64,000 nt of DNA from Sphingobacterium multivorum (GTDB taxonomy: Bacteria > Bacteroidota > Bacteroidia > Sphingobacteriales > Sphingobacteriaceae): positions 1-64,000 of the forward strand of contig NZ_CP154261.1 of the NCBI RefSeq assembly GCF_039511225.1. Direction: 5' to 3'. Below, in pieces: positions 1 to 7,591 of this stretch. Below the pieces are notes generated by a model. That model ran no database searches, was not told where the DNA came from, and worked only from the letters and a program-made list of their open reading frames with translations. Position 1 is the first letter of the stretch. Each line of letters starts with the position of its first letter. The position numbers were made by a program, and so were the translations under genes.

Positions 1-1425
1 ATGGAAAAAACGTATTCAAGTGTCTGGAATAATTGTCTTTCGATTATCAAAGATAATATACCAGCACAAAGTTTCAAGACCTGGTTTGAACCTGTGAAAG
101 CAGTCCGTTTGGAGGGTGACGTTTTGACTATTCAAGTGCCTAGCTTATTTTTTTATGAGTGGTTGGAAGAACACTATGTAGGAATTCTTCGCAAGACCGT
201 AAAGAAATTCCTAGGAGAACAAGGTAGATTGGAATACAATATTGTAGTGGAGAAGTCTTCAGCTTCTCATCCTTATACGACTAATCTTCCATCGAATGGC
301 AATGGAGCAGAAGGGAAAAGGCAATCTATCCCTGTGCCGGTATCTTTAAATAGGGATATCAAAAATCCGTTTGTTATTCCTGGATTGAAAAAATTGCAGG
401 TTGATCCGCAATTGAATCAAAACTATACATTCGAAAATTTTATCGAAGGTGAGTGTAACCGTCTTGCTCGTTCTGCAGGATATGCTGTGGCGAATAAACC
501 GGGTGGTACTTCATTCAACCCTTTGATGATTTATGGTGATGTTGGTTTAGGAAAGACACACCTTGCCCAAGCAATCGGAAATGAAATCAAGAGAAATCTT
601 CCCGATAAACTGGTCATTTATGTGTCTTGTGAAAAATTCTGTCAACAGTTTGTGGATTCATTGAAAAATAACACAATCAACGACTTCGTTAACTTTTATC
701 AAGCAATGGATGTCATCATTATGGATGATGTGCATAATTTTGCTGGTAAAGAAAAAACACAGGATATTTTCTTCCATATTTTTAATCATTTGCATCAATC
801 TGGAAAGCAGATTATTTTAACTTCAGACAAGGCGCCTAAGGATTTAGCTGGTTTGGAGGAACGTTTGCTTAGTCGTTTTAAATGGGGATTATCTGCAGAT
901 ATTCAGATTCCTGATCTTGAGACGAGAATGGCAATTTTGAAGAAGAAGATGTATTCTGACGGTATTGATTTACCTGAAAATGTAGTGGAATATGTCGCAA
1001 CACAAATCGATAACAGTGTTCGTGAATTGGAAGGAGCTATGGTTTCATTATTGGCTCAATCTACATTGAACAAGAAAGAGATCGATTTGGGTTTAGCAAA
1101 ATCGATGTTGAAGAACTTTGTGAAGAATACCCATAAGGAAATTTCAATGGACTTTATTCAGAAATTAGTTTGTGAATATTTTGAAGTTCCTGTAGATATG
1201 GTAAAGTCGAAAGTTAGGAAGCGTGAAATCGTGCAGGCCAGGCAAATTTCGATGTATTTAGCAAAAGCTCATACCAAATCTTCACTAAAATCGATCGGAG
1301 CTTTCTTCGGAGGAAGAGACCACTCGACAGTCATTTATGCATGTCAAACCGTAGAGGATTTAATTGAAACTGACAAGAAATTTAAGACTTATGTAAGTGA
1401 CATTATGAAAAAATTGAAATCTTAA
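1..1425 (+). CDS. dnaA: Chromosomal replication initiator protein DnaA
   Basis: DnaA binds DnaA boxes at the chromosomal origin and, as an ATP-bound AAA+ oligomer, opens the duplex and recruits helicase. The 474-residue protein has the usual architecture: an N-terminal interaction domain (about 1-85), a linker (about 86-135), an AAA+ domain with Walker A GDVGLGKT at 179-186 and Walker B ending MDD at about 241-243, and a C-terminal DNA-binding domain with the signature GGRDHSTVIYA starting near 437. The ATG is the first base of the window, so the assembly was evidently rotated to dnaA and its promoter lies outside. dnaN is not adjacent: it lies 6 kb away behind minus-strand genes. A hairpin terminator follows. 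Identification is secure. Confidence 0.98.
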   Translation: MEKTYSSVWNNCLSIIKDNIPAQSFKTWFEPVKAVRLEGDVLTIQVPSLFFYEWLEEHYVGILRKTVKKFLGEQGRLEYNIVVEKSSASHPYTTNLPSNGNGAEGKRQSIPVPVSLNRDIKNPFVIPGLKKLQVDPQLNQNYTFENFIEGECNRLARSAGYAVANKPGGTSFNPLMIYGDVGLGKTHLAQAIGNEIKRNLPDKLVIYVSCEKFCQQFVDSLKNNTINDFVNFYQAMDVIIMDDVHNFAGKEKTQDIFFHIFNHLHQSGKQIILTSDKAPKDLAGLEERLLSRFKWGLSADIQIPDLETRMAILKKKMYSDGIDLPENVVEYVATQIDNSVRELEGAMVSLLAQSTLNKKEIDLGLAKSMLKNFVKNTHKEISMDFIQKLVCEYFEVPVDMVKSKVRKREIVQARQISMYLAKAHTKSSLKSIGAFFGGRDHSTVIYACQTVEDLIETDKKFKTYVSDIMKKLKS

Positions 1426-1450
1426 TGTCAATTACCGTAAGCAGTAAACA

Positions 1451-1487
1451 AAAGGGGCTGTCCAAGATGATTGGATAGCCCTTTTTT
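1451..1487 (+). terminator. Intrinsic terminator after dnaA
   Basis: The arms GGGCTGTCCAA and TTGGATAGCCC pair with a single G-U and a 5-nt loop, followed by a run of T. It begins 26 nt after the dnaA stop codon. Confidence 0.85.
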
Positions 1488-1514
1488 AATGCATTTAAGC
1501 TCTTGTAAGGTATT

Positions 1515-1553
1515 AAAAAACCTCTGGAAATAATCTATATCCAGAGGTTTTTT
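1515..1553 (-). terminator. Intrinsic terminator of the secreted-protein gene at 1577-1978
   Basis: A perfect stem with arms AACCTCTGGA and TCCAGAGGTT is flanked by A-tract and T-tract, so it can work on both strands. It lies directly downstream of the minus-strand gene ending at 1577 and back-to-back with the dnaA terminator. Confidence 0.8.
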
Positions 1554-1576
1554 CATTCTTAATAGAACGATTGTTG

Positions 1577-1978
1577 TTATTGATTGCTCTGTCCGTTGTC
1601 GGATTCGTTTTGTTCAGTTTTTTCTTGAGTCGCAGGAATACTTACTGGGGGTCTGTCTGTGACATATTTCTGATAAGCTGTCTTTTGTTCATCAGTGAGC
1701 AGTTGTGCTATCTTAGTATCGGATTCACCTTGAATTTTGGTTATGCTTTCCTTTTTGGCATCAGCTGTAGCTGTCGCGTCCTGGATAACCGCCGCAATAG
1801 CCTTTTCTTGGTTTAATACGATGGTTGACACAGCTGTTTTTTGCTCTTCGTTTAATGTTAGCTTTGTCACTAATTCAGTCACCACTTTGGTTGCATTCTC
1901 TTCTGGTGTTGTTTGTTGTGCAAATGTAAGGCTCATTGCTAGAAAGAAACCTATACCTGTTAAAAATAGCTTTTTCAT
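1577..1978 (-). CDS. Small secreted Spy/CpxP-like protein (paralogue 1)
   Basis: The 133-residue product has a clear signal peptide (MKKLFLTGIGFFLAMSLTFA, cleavage before QQ) and an otherwise helical, charged and Ala/Gln-rich mature part. It contains LTLNEEQKTAVSTIVL and LLTDEQKTAYQKY, which resemble the L-x-x-x-Q segments of periplasmic Spy/CpxP-type chaperones. The C-terminus is a Gln/Glu/Ser-rich tail. It is clearly paralogous to the next minus-strand gene (2033-2416): signal peptides are nearly identical and the TPEE, KL-LN-EQKTAVSTI and LLT-(D/E)-(E/D)QK blocks align. Function is inferred from this resemblance only; an exported stress or metal-related chaperone-like role is possible. No -7 box was found in the 54 nt upstream. 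Confidence 0.8.
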   Translation of the reverse strand: MKKLFLTGIGFFLAMSLTFAQQTTPEENATKVVTELVTKLTLNEEQKTAVSTIVLNQEKAIAAVIQDATATADAKKESITKIQGESDTKIAQLLTDEQKTAYQKYVTDRPPVSIPATQEKTEQNESDNGQSNQ

Positions 1979-2032
1979 GATGTTTAATTTTAGATGAAAT
2001 TATTCAATGTCTATTCTCTATTTGTTTCACTA

Positions 2033-2416
2033 TTAACGCGTGGGGTCAGTTGTTACTGGTTGCTTTGCCCCGGGGGCTGATTTCGCCGGTCTCTCAGCAA
2101 TTATTTTTTGGTAAAGTGCTTTTTGATCCTCGGTTAGCAACTGGCTGACTTTGGCGTCTACCTCGCTTTGAAGCTTATTTAGTGCTTCATTTTTTACTTC
2201 AGCAGAAGAGCTACTATCTTTTGTTATCGTTTGCTCGGTTTTTGCCTGATCCAATAATATAGTTGATACTGCAGTCTTTTGCTCATCATTCAGATTCAGT
2301 TTCTGAACAAGTTCAGTTGTTGCTTTTGCCGCAGTTTCCTCCGGAGTACCCTGTTGCGCAAATGTTAGGCTGAAGGCTAAAAAGAATCCGATTCCTGTTA
2401 AAATTAGCTTTTTCAT
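2033..2416 (-). CDS. Small secreted Spy/CpxP-like protein (paralogue 2)
   Basis: The 127-residue protein begins with the signal peptide MKKLILTGIGFFLAFSLTFA followed by QQGTPEE. The mature part carries KLNLNDEQKTAVSTILLDQAK and QLLTEDQKALYQKI, the same two helical blocks as the neighbour at 1577-1978, and ends in a Pro/Ala/Thr tail. The two genes run in the same direction, 54 nt apart, with this one upstream, so they are probably one transcription unit created by tandem duplication. The Spy/CpxP comparison rests on the repeated L-x-x-x-Q-type helices and the small exported format; no enzymatic motif is visible. Confidence 0.8.
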   Translation of the reverse strand: MKKLILTGIGFFLAFSLTFAQQGTPEETAAKATTELVQKLNLNDEQKTAVSTILLDQAKTEQTITKDSSSSAEVKNEALNKLQSEVDAKVSQLLTEDQKALYQKIIAERPAKSAPGAKQPVTTDPTR

Positions 2417-2755
2417 ATCTATTGTATTTAAAAAGTTACAATTAAACTGTTTTACTATAAAACTTGGAATTGGTATTTATATTGTATTAAAGTTGTTACT
2501 TTAACAAATTTTTAACACAGAGTAACGTGTTAACAGGTTGTAAAACAATTTGTTGATTTTTTTAGGATAAACAAGGTAACAACGGTTTATCCGGTGCCGG
2601 ATATCTTGTTCGGCGCGATCACCTCTTGGCGATTAAAATATACTGCATTGATTAGGAATTGCAGGTAAAGTAGTATTGTAGACAAGATCAATGTGAAGAA
2701 ATAAGAAATGCTCTTGTTTTATGTACAAGAGCATTTCTTTAAAAGTACTTAATCA
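2417..2755. other. Gene-free region with two inverted repeats
   Basis: No coding frame stands out. The left half is very AT-rich. TTAACAC (2512-2518) and GTGTTAA (2527-2533) form an inverted repeat with an 8-nt spacer, and GGATAAAC (2565-2572) and GTTTATCC (2585-2592) form another with a 12-nt spacer. The second pair contains two opposed TTATCC cores, the first six bases of a DnaA box, but neither is a full box. The promoter of the minus-strand genes ending at 1577 should lie here, although no TAnnTTTG box was found. Confidence 0.5.
2701..2742 (-). terminator. Hairpin downstream of the minus-strand gene 2756-3124
   Basis: AAGAAATGCTCTTGT (2703-2717) pairs perfectly with ACAAGAGCATTTCTT (2724-2738). 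The T-run on the minus strand is short and interrupted, so termination strength is uncertain. Confidence 0.6.
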
Positions 2756-3124
2756 TTAATTATCGGAACGTTTAGACATTCTTTCCTTCATTTTTTCTTG
2801 TTGTTCGTCAAATAACTTACCTTGTTCGGGACTAAGCCAAGATTTGATCTTAGCTGTTTGTATTTCCTGAAGCTGTTTGAATTTTTCCATATTTGCCTTG
2901 CGATCTCCGCCATCGTTTCGAAGAGCAGCCCGTTGTTGCGCTTGGGTCAATGTAAGGTTATAGATCGAATCCTTTTGTGTTTGATTGAGGCTTAGTAATT
3001 TGTCAAGATGCTCTACACGCATTTTAGCTTGTTCCTCAGGACTGCGTTGTTGACGTTGTTGCGCAAAAACTCCTGTAGCGCTTAATAATAAACAGGTTAC
3101 TGCCATTAAAATTTTCTTTTTCAT
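2756..3124 (-). CDS. Small secreted LTXXQ/Spy-like protein (paralogue 3)
   Basis: The frame can be extended upstream, but the ATG at 3124 starts a proper signal peptide (MKKKILMAVTCLLLSATGVFA, with cleavage before QQ), giving 122 residues. The mature part is helical and rich in Gln, Lys and Glu, with SPEEQAKMRVEHLDKLLSLN and a later SWLSPEQGKLFDEQ. This layout (helix, L-x-x-x-Q, linker, LSPEQ) matches small Spy/CpxP-like proteins common in Bacteroidota. It is more distant from the two downstream paralogues but shares the QQ-x-PEE start of the mature chain. The role is inferred, not shown. Confidence 0.8.
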   Translation of the reverse strand: MKKKILMAVTCLLLSATGVFAQQRQQRSPEEQAKMRVEHLDKLLSLNQTQKDSIYNLTLTQAQQRAALRNDGGDRKANMEKFKQLQEIQTAKIKSWLSPEQGKLFDEQQEKMKERMSKRSDN

Positions 3125-3285
3125 CTTTGTATAGTTTATATCATGAATGCCAATCGTTGTAATTGTGCATTCTATTTGTTTATTGTCCAATTCCCATGGA
3201 CCGAAAAGACTTTTAAGTCATTTCGTTACGTATTGAATATAAATTTGAGGAAAAAGTTTAGTATAGAAACTTATCTTAACAAAAT

Positions 3286-4335
3286 TTAAGGTTGATTAAC
3301 ACTTTGAGCTACTGCATTATGGACCGTTTTAATGAATAGTTCTTTATGAATGGGATCATGAAATTGTAGGCCGATCGGAAGATAGACCAAATCAATAGCC
3401 GCTAATTGCTGTTTAAATGGCTTCAACCGCTGAAAATCTTTTTCAGTAGTCAATAGCATTTTGTTAGTACTAGCCAGGCTTAGGTAGGATTCTGTAATTT
3501 GTTCAATATCCGATTCACTAAAAGTATGATGATCTCCAAAAGATAGATGTTTGACTAAATTTGCCTTCTTTTTGATATAATCCACGAGCGGTTGCGGTTT
3601 GGCAATGCCTGTAACCAAAATAACATCGCTGTCGTTGAAATCGATCGTAGTTCCGACGCTGTCAATGGCTTGAAAGTAATTTATATGGCTAAAAGTAATT
3701 AATGCGTTCTTATTATAGCGTCTGATTTTGTGTTCTATACGCATTTTATCATGGTTCGAGAGATCTATTGGGCATTTGGTAATCGTTATAATCTGCGCCC
3801 GTTTGGCTTCAATAAGTAAGTCCCTAAAGTTTCCTGTAGGAAAAACAAACATGGGACTAGCAAATGATAAAAAATCAAACAATAGAATATTAAAAAGCGG
3901 CGATAATTTTCGATGTTGATAAGCATCATCCAGAATAATCAGTTGATGATCTGATTGAAGTTTTTCTATTCCCGTGCAGCGATCTTCACAAACCGCAACG
4001 GTAACTGATGGAAATTTATTTTTGAATTGTAAGGGTTCATCGCCAACATTGTTTGCTAGTGAATCGGTCTTTACCAAATGAAATCCGCTAGTCACCCGTC
4101 CATAGCCTCGACTAAGTATTGCTGTTTTATACTGATCTTTGAGGCTCGAAACAACAAATTCAGTCATTGGGCTTTTTCCTGTACCTCCGACAGAAAGGTT
4201 ACCGATTACAATCGTGGGAATTTCAAATGACTTTGAGCTGAGTAGCTTGAAATCGTATAGTCTATTTCTCAGCCATACGATTAAGCCGTATAGGATCGAA
4301 AAGGGGAATAATAGATAACGTAAAAAAGCAATCAT
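3286..4335 (-). CDS. lpxK: Tetraacyldisaccharide 4'-kinase LpxK
   Basis: LpxK phosphorylates the 4' position of the lipid A precursor at the inner membrane, giving lipid IVA. The 349-residue protein has an N-terminal hydrophobic anchor (about 2-22), the family's P-loop within GNLSVGGTGKSP (45-56), SRGYG, and the DDAYQHR segment that LpxK proteins share (usually DDGxQH). Length is normal. Its ATG overlaps the gldH stop in an ATGA arrangement, so translation is probably coupled to gldH. It is the last gene of the run holB-ricT-gldH-lpxK. The third residue of DDAYQHR is Ala instead of the usual Gly, a minor variation. Confidence 0.95.
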   Translation of the reverse strand: MIAFLRYLLFPFSILYGLIVWLRNRLYDFKLLSSKSFEIPTIVIGNLSVGGTGKSPMTEFVVSSLKDQYKTAILSRGYGRVTSGFHLVKTDSLANNVGDEPLQFKNKFPSVTVAVCEDRCTGIEKLQSDHQLIILDDAYQHRKLSPLFNILLFDFLSFASPMFVFPTGNFRDLLIEAKRAQIITITKCPIDLSNHDKMRIEHKIRRYNKNALITFSHINYFQAIDSVGTTIDFNDSDVILVTGIAKPQPLVDYIKKKANLVKHLSFGDHHTFSESDIEQITESYLSLASTNKMLLTTEKDFQRLKPFKQQLAAIDLVYLPIGLQFHDPIHKELFIKTVHNAVAQSVNQP

Positions 4336-4802
4336 TTTGGAATAACCGTTAGTCCGACGTCGGTGATTTCTTTCAACGGATTTTCTTTCATATTCTGCAT
4401 GATGGAAATAGTATACATACCTGTATCCGGAAATAGGTAATCTTTATGGATTATGGATTGGTTATTATATAAGCTCCCTGAGGATTTTCCGAGCCATTTT
4501 CCATCGGATCGAGCCATTTTTATTTCTTTGCGGAAAATAGATTGCTTCTTATCTGGACCACGTTGGTAGATTAGGATAAAAAGGTTCGAAAAGGCATATT
4601 CCGGTGTATGACGGACATCCATTAATACATCATATCGTTTGGTTTTATCACTAATATGAAATTGAAAGCTAGGCGGCGATGTATTCAACCAAGCTTTATT
4701 ATCAATGGGTTTGTTATTATTTATAATGGAAGTCTGTTCACAAGAACCCCCTATGCAAATACATAATATACCAATGTGGAATGCTGTGCGTTTGAGTCTC
4801 AT
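4332..4802 (-). CDS. gldH: Gliding motility lipoprotein GldH
   Basis: The 156-residue protein has a lipoprotein signal peptide ending at the lipobox-like segment IGGSC (Cys20). The body resembles GldH: it has F-x-F-x-I-x-D, a YDVLMDVRHTPEYAFSNLF block and a GKWLGK segment. GldH is one of the lipoproteins needed for gliding and type IX secretion in Flavobacterium johnsoniae, yet it is widespread in non-gliding Bacteroidota, so motility should not be assumed. It sits between ricT and lpxK, overlapping lpxK by 4 nt, which is a common arrangement in this phylum as I recall it. Confidence 0.88.
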   Translation of the reverse strand: MRLKRTAFHIGILCICIGGSCEQTSIINNNKPIDNKAWLNTSPPSFQFHISDKTKRYDVLMDVRHTPEYAFSNLFILIYQRGPDKKQSIFRKEIKMARSDGKWLGKSSGSLYNNQSIIHKDYLFPDTGMYTISIMQNMKENPLKEITDVGLTVIPK

Positions 4803-4811
4803 GTTTATTTA

Positions 4812-4850
4812 TAAAAAGAATATGCCTAATGGATTAAAATTAGGCATATT
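4812..4850 (-). terminator. Hairpin between ricT and gldH
   Basis: AATATGCCTAA (4819-4829) and TTAGGCATATT (4840-4850) form a perfect stem. Read on the minus strand it is followed by CTTTTTAT, a plausible partial terminator. It ends only 10 nt before the gldH start codon, so it may attenuate read-through from ricT into gldH-lpxK. Confidence 0.65.
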
Positions 4851-4855
4851 TTATT

Positions 4856-6229
4856 TTACTCTGCTTTTGGAGCAGTATTGTTGTTATTACCTTTGTTTTT
4901 ATTCCGATGGCGGTTGAAACGTTTCTTCGGTTTACTAGCACCCTCTTTATTGTCTTTATTCACCGTAGATGCTGAAGAATCGTTTGCTACCTGAGGTCTT
5001 CCTCCTTGTTTGGGTGGATTTGGTTCGGACCTCTCAGTTTTTTGTCCAGCCTTATTTTCCGGTTTGACTGTGTTGCTTTTGGATTTTCTTTTTTTCTTTC
5101 TTTTATTTCGATCATCGAGTCGTGTTAAGCTATCTTGTCCGACTACATTTTCGTAATCGTAATTGATATTTTTCTCCTCTCTGACTTCATCGTTATCTAC
5201 TGCACTCGAAATCGCTTCCGGTTTGATCCCCTGCTTATTCATTTCGACAAGCTCTTTAACTTGCAGAACGGGGATGGCGATCCAGTTTTCGGCTCCAGGA
5301 AAAGAGAACCACATCATTTTCTTGAAGATATCGGTCTTTTGAAGATAAGCAACTCCTTTTTGTGTTTCGATGCGGTCGATATTATTCGGGATGTCTTTTA
5401 AAGCATCCATGTAGCTATCCAATTCATAATTGAGACAGCATTTTAATTTTCCGCATTGGCCCGCTAACTTTAGCGTATTCAACGAAAGATTTTGATAACG
5501 TGCTGCCGATGTAGACACCGTCTTAAAATCTGTTAACCAAGTTGAACAGCAAAGTTCGCGCCCACAGGAACCGATTCCGCCGAGTCGGCTAGCTTCTTGT
5601 CGCATACCTATCTGGCGCATTTCAATGCGAATCCTGAAAGCTTCGGCCATTTTTTTGATAAGCTCACGAAAGTCCACGCGACCCTCAGCCGTGTAGTAGA
5701 AGGTAGCCTTGGTTTTATCACCCTGGTAGTCAACATCAGAAATCTTCATGGACAAACCCAGGTCCAAAGCCAGTTTACGGGCTTTGTGCATCGTTTCCCA
5801 TTCGAGATCTTTTGCTGCGTTATACTTCTCTACATCCATTTCATTGGGCTTCCGATAGATTTTTTTAGTTACCATTTCTGGGGTAACATTGTTCTTTTTT
5901 AATTGTAGTCTGACCAATTCACCCGTTAAGGAGACATGTCCGACATCATAGCCACCGGTAGAAGGTTCTACGACCACCATTTCCCCCATTTCCAGGTAGG
6001 TATTGTCTACATTAATAAAGAAATCTTTTCGTGATCCCTTGAATCGTACTTCGACGATATTAAATGGTTTATAGTTTGAAGGCATATCCATATCGGAAAG
6101 CCAGTCATATACATCTAATTTATTACATCCGCTAGTCATGCAAGAGCCATTGTTCTGACATCCTGCCGGTGTACCATTTGTCGTGGTAGTACCGCAACCT
6201 CCGCCGGATGAGCAACTGCCACATCCCAT
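4856..6229 (-). CDS. ricT: PSP1-domain protein RicT (YaaT family)
   Basis: The central region (about 55-330) is a PSP1/RicT domain with the diagnostic cysteine pairs CGRELCC and CGKLKCC and the block RQIGMRQEASRLGG. In Bacillus subtilis RicT works with RicA and RicF in an Fe-S-bearing complex that affects RNase Y-dependent mRNA maturation. This homologue has two additions: an N-terminus with six extra cysteines within 35 residues (positions 3, 6, 12, 24, 30, 35; GCGSCSSGGGCG) and a C-terminal tail of roughly 100 residues rich in Lys, Arg, Asn and Pro that looks disordered and nucleic-acid-binding. Gene order holB-ricT resembles the holB-yaaT neighbourhood of Firmicutes. The gap to holB is 10 nt, so they are co-transcribed. 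Confidence 0.9.
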   Translation of the reverse strand: MGCGSCSSGGGCGTTTTNGTPAGCQNNGSCMTSGCNKLDVYDWLSDMDMPSNYKPFNIVEVRFKGSRKDFFINVDNTYLEMGEMVVVEPSTGGYDVGHVSLTGELVRLQLKKNNVTPEMVTKKIYRKPNEMDVEKYNAAKDLEWETMHKARKLALDLGLSMKISDVDYQGDKTKATFYYTAEGRVDFRELIKKMAEAFRIRIEMRQIGMRQEASRLGGIGSCGRELCCSTWLTDFKTVSTSAARYQNLSLNTLKLAGQCGKLKCCLNYELDSYMDALKDIPNNIDRIETQKGVAYLQKTDIFKKMMWFSFPGAENWIAIPVLQVKELVEMNKQGIKPEAISSAVDNDEVREEKNINYDYENVVGQDSLTRLDDRNKRKKKRKSKSNTVKPENKAGQKTERSEPNPPKQGGRPQVANDSSASTVNKDNKEGASKPKKRFNRHRNKNKGNNNNTAPKAE

Positions 6230-6239
6230 AGTTTTCTAT

Positions 6240-7382
6240 TTATATATATTGAGTTCCTTTCGGAAACGTTTTGTACTTGTATATTAATGTTAACTGCAAA
6301 GATAAATCTAAAAATAATATTTTGGGATTTGCATTTCTTTCTACAAAATAATGTGTTTCCTCAAATAGATTTATTGTTGCTTCAATTTGTTCAACGGTAT
6401 AGTGTACTGCAAATTTCTGAACAAAATCCAATTCTTTGGCCGGTAAGAACACTAAACTGGAAAGCCCTTCTTTGATTAATATAATTTGACGCATCATATT
6501 AATTGCATAAAAAAGAAAGCTTTTTTGGTTTTCTCGCCCCATTTTTGAGAGTTCTTCTTCCACTAACGAGATCATATTGGTTCCAGCATCTGAAACAATG
6601 AAACGCAACCAATTGACTAAAATGCCAAAATGATTATTTGTTTGCGATTGAATTTGATTCATGGCTTCTTGCAGGTTTCCATCCGCTATAAACGCAATTT
6701 CAGCTGATTCCTGATCCGAAAGATGATATACGCTCTTGAGATGTTGTGCGACCTCCATGTGATCCAACTTCTTTATTTTGACCAATTGCGTACGTGATAT
6801 GATCGTATTTAATATTTTGTCCTGATTTTCTGCAACTAGAATAAAGAGCGTTTTTTCGGGTGGTTCTTCGATTAACTTTAACAGCGCATTGCCTTGTGTG
6901 TCCAAGTATTCGGGCAACCACATAATTAAAACTTTATATTCCGCTTCAAAGGACTTTAGGCTTAATTTTTTGATGATACCATGCGCTTCGGCAATATTGA
7001 TATTCACCTGTTTGTTGTCCGCATCCAATTGATTGCGCCAATACTCCAATCCCATGTAAGGATTGGATAGAAAAGATTTTCTCCAGCTGTCCGCATAATC
7101 TGTTGCTGTATCTTCCTTATGCTTGGCTATAAAAGGATACGACATGTGAAGATCAGGGTGGATCAGTTTGCTATATTTTCGACACGATGGACATTCGCCA
7201 CAACTGTCTGTCAATTGCCGGTTTTCACAATTCAAAAACTGTGCATAAGCATAAGCAAGTGCAAGGCTGCCTGAGCCCTCAGGACCAAGAAATAATTGCG
7301 CGTGACTCACACGGTTTTCTTGAACTGTGCGAACTAAATGTTCCTTGATGTCTTTGTGCCCAATGATCTCTTTAAACTGCAT
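6240..7382 (-). CDS. holB: DNA polymerase III subunit delta-prime
   Basis: This is a clamp-loader subunit of the AAA+ family. The 380-residue chain has an N-terminal ATPase-like fold with GPEGSGSL at 33-40 in the P-loop position, a zinc-binding cysteine set (Cys52, 61, 64, 67, the last three in CGECPSC), and IISRTQLVKIKKL near sensor 1 (the SRC/SRT motif of clamp loaders). The P-loop lysine is replaced by Ser39, so this subunit probably does not hydrolyse ATP, as known for the delta-prime subunit of E. coli. It is divergent to dnaN (210-bp gap) and first in the run holB-ricT. Confidence 0.93.
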   Translation of the reverse strand: MQFKEIIGHKDIKEHLVRTVQENRVSHAQLFLGPEGSGSLALAYAYAQFLNCENRQLTDSCGECPSCRKYSKLIHPDLHMSYPFIAKHKEDTATDYADSWRKSFLSNPYMGLEYWRNQLDADNKQVNINIAEAHGIIKKLSLKSFEAEYKVLIMWLPEYLDTQGNALLKLIEEPPEKTLFILVAENQDKILNTIISRTQLVKIKKLDHMEVAQHLKSVYHLSDQESAEIAFIADGNLQEAMNQIQSQTNNHFGILVNWLRFIVSDAGTNMISLVEEELSKMGRENQKSFLFYAINMMRQIILIKEGLSSLVFLPAKELDFVQKFAVHYTVEQIEATINLFEETHYFVERNANPKILFLDLSLQLTLIYKYKTFPKGTQYI

Positions 7383-7399
7383 ACAGTACTGCTATTATA

Positions 7400-7407
7400 C
7401 AAATGTA
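7400..7407 (-). promoter_or_regulatory. -7 promoter box for holB
   Basis: TACATTTG on the minus strand matches the Bacteroidota primary-sigma -7 consensus TAnnTTTG. It lies 17 nt upstream of the holB ATG. A TTG 24 bp further upstream may be a poor -33 element. Confidence 0.55.
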
Positions 7408-7591
7408 ATAAATATTGTGATTTATTGGGCCCAATTTGCTTTCTATACTTTTGGCGCTGTGCTTATTAATTGAAATACAATTGCTTATTTGAGCGATTGA
7501 AATCGCCAGATGTGGAAAGAAAGGCGCCCATAAAACTGAAAAATATTGATTAATTTGTGTATTATTGCACATAATAATTAGTATTCAGGAA

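Noticed and set aside
1571..1997. Plus-strand frames opposite the secreted protein at 1577-1978
   Set aside because: They are shadows of the minus-strand gene, which has a signal peptide and a paralogue next to it.
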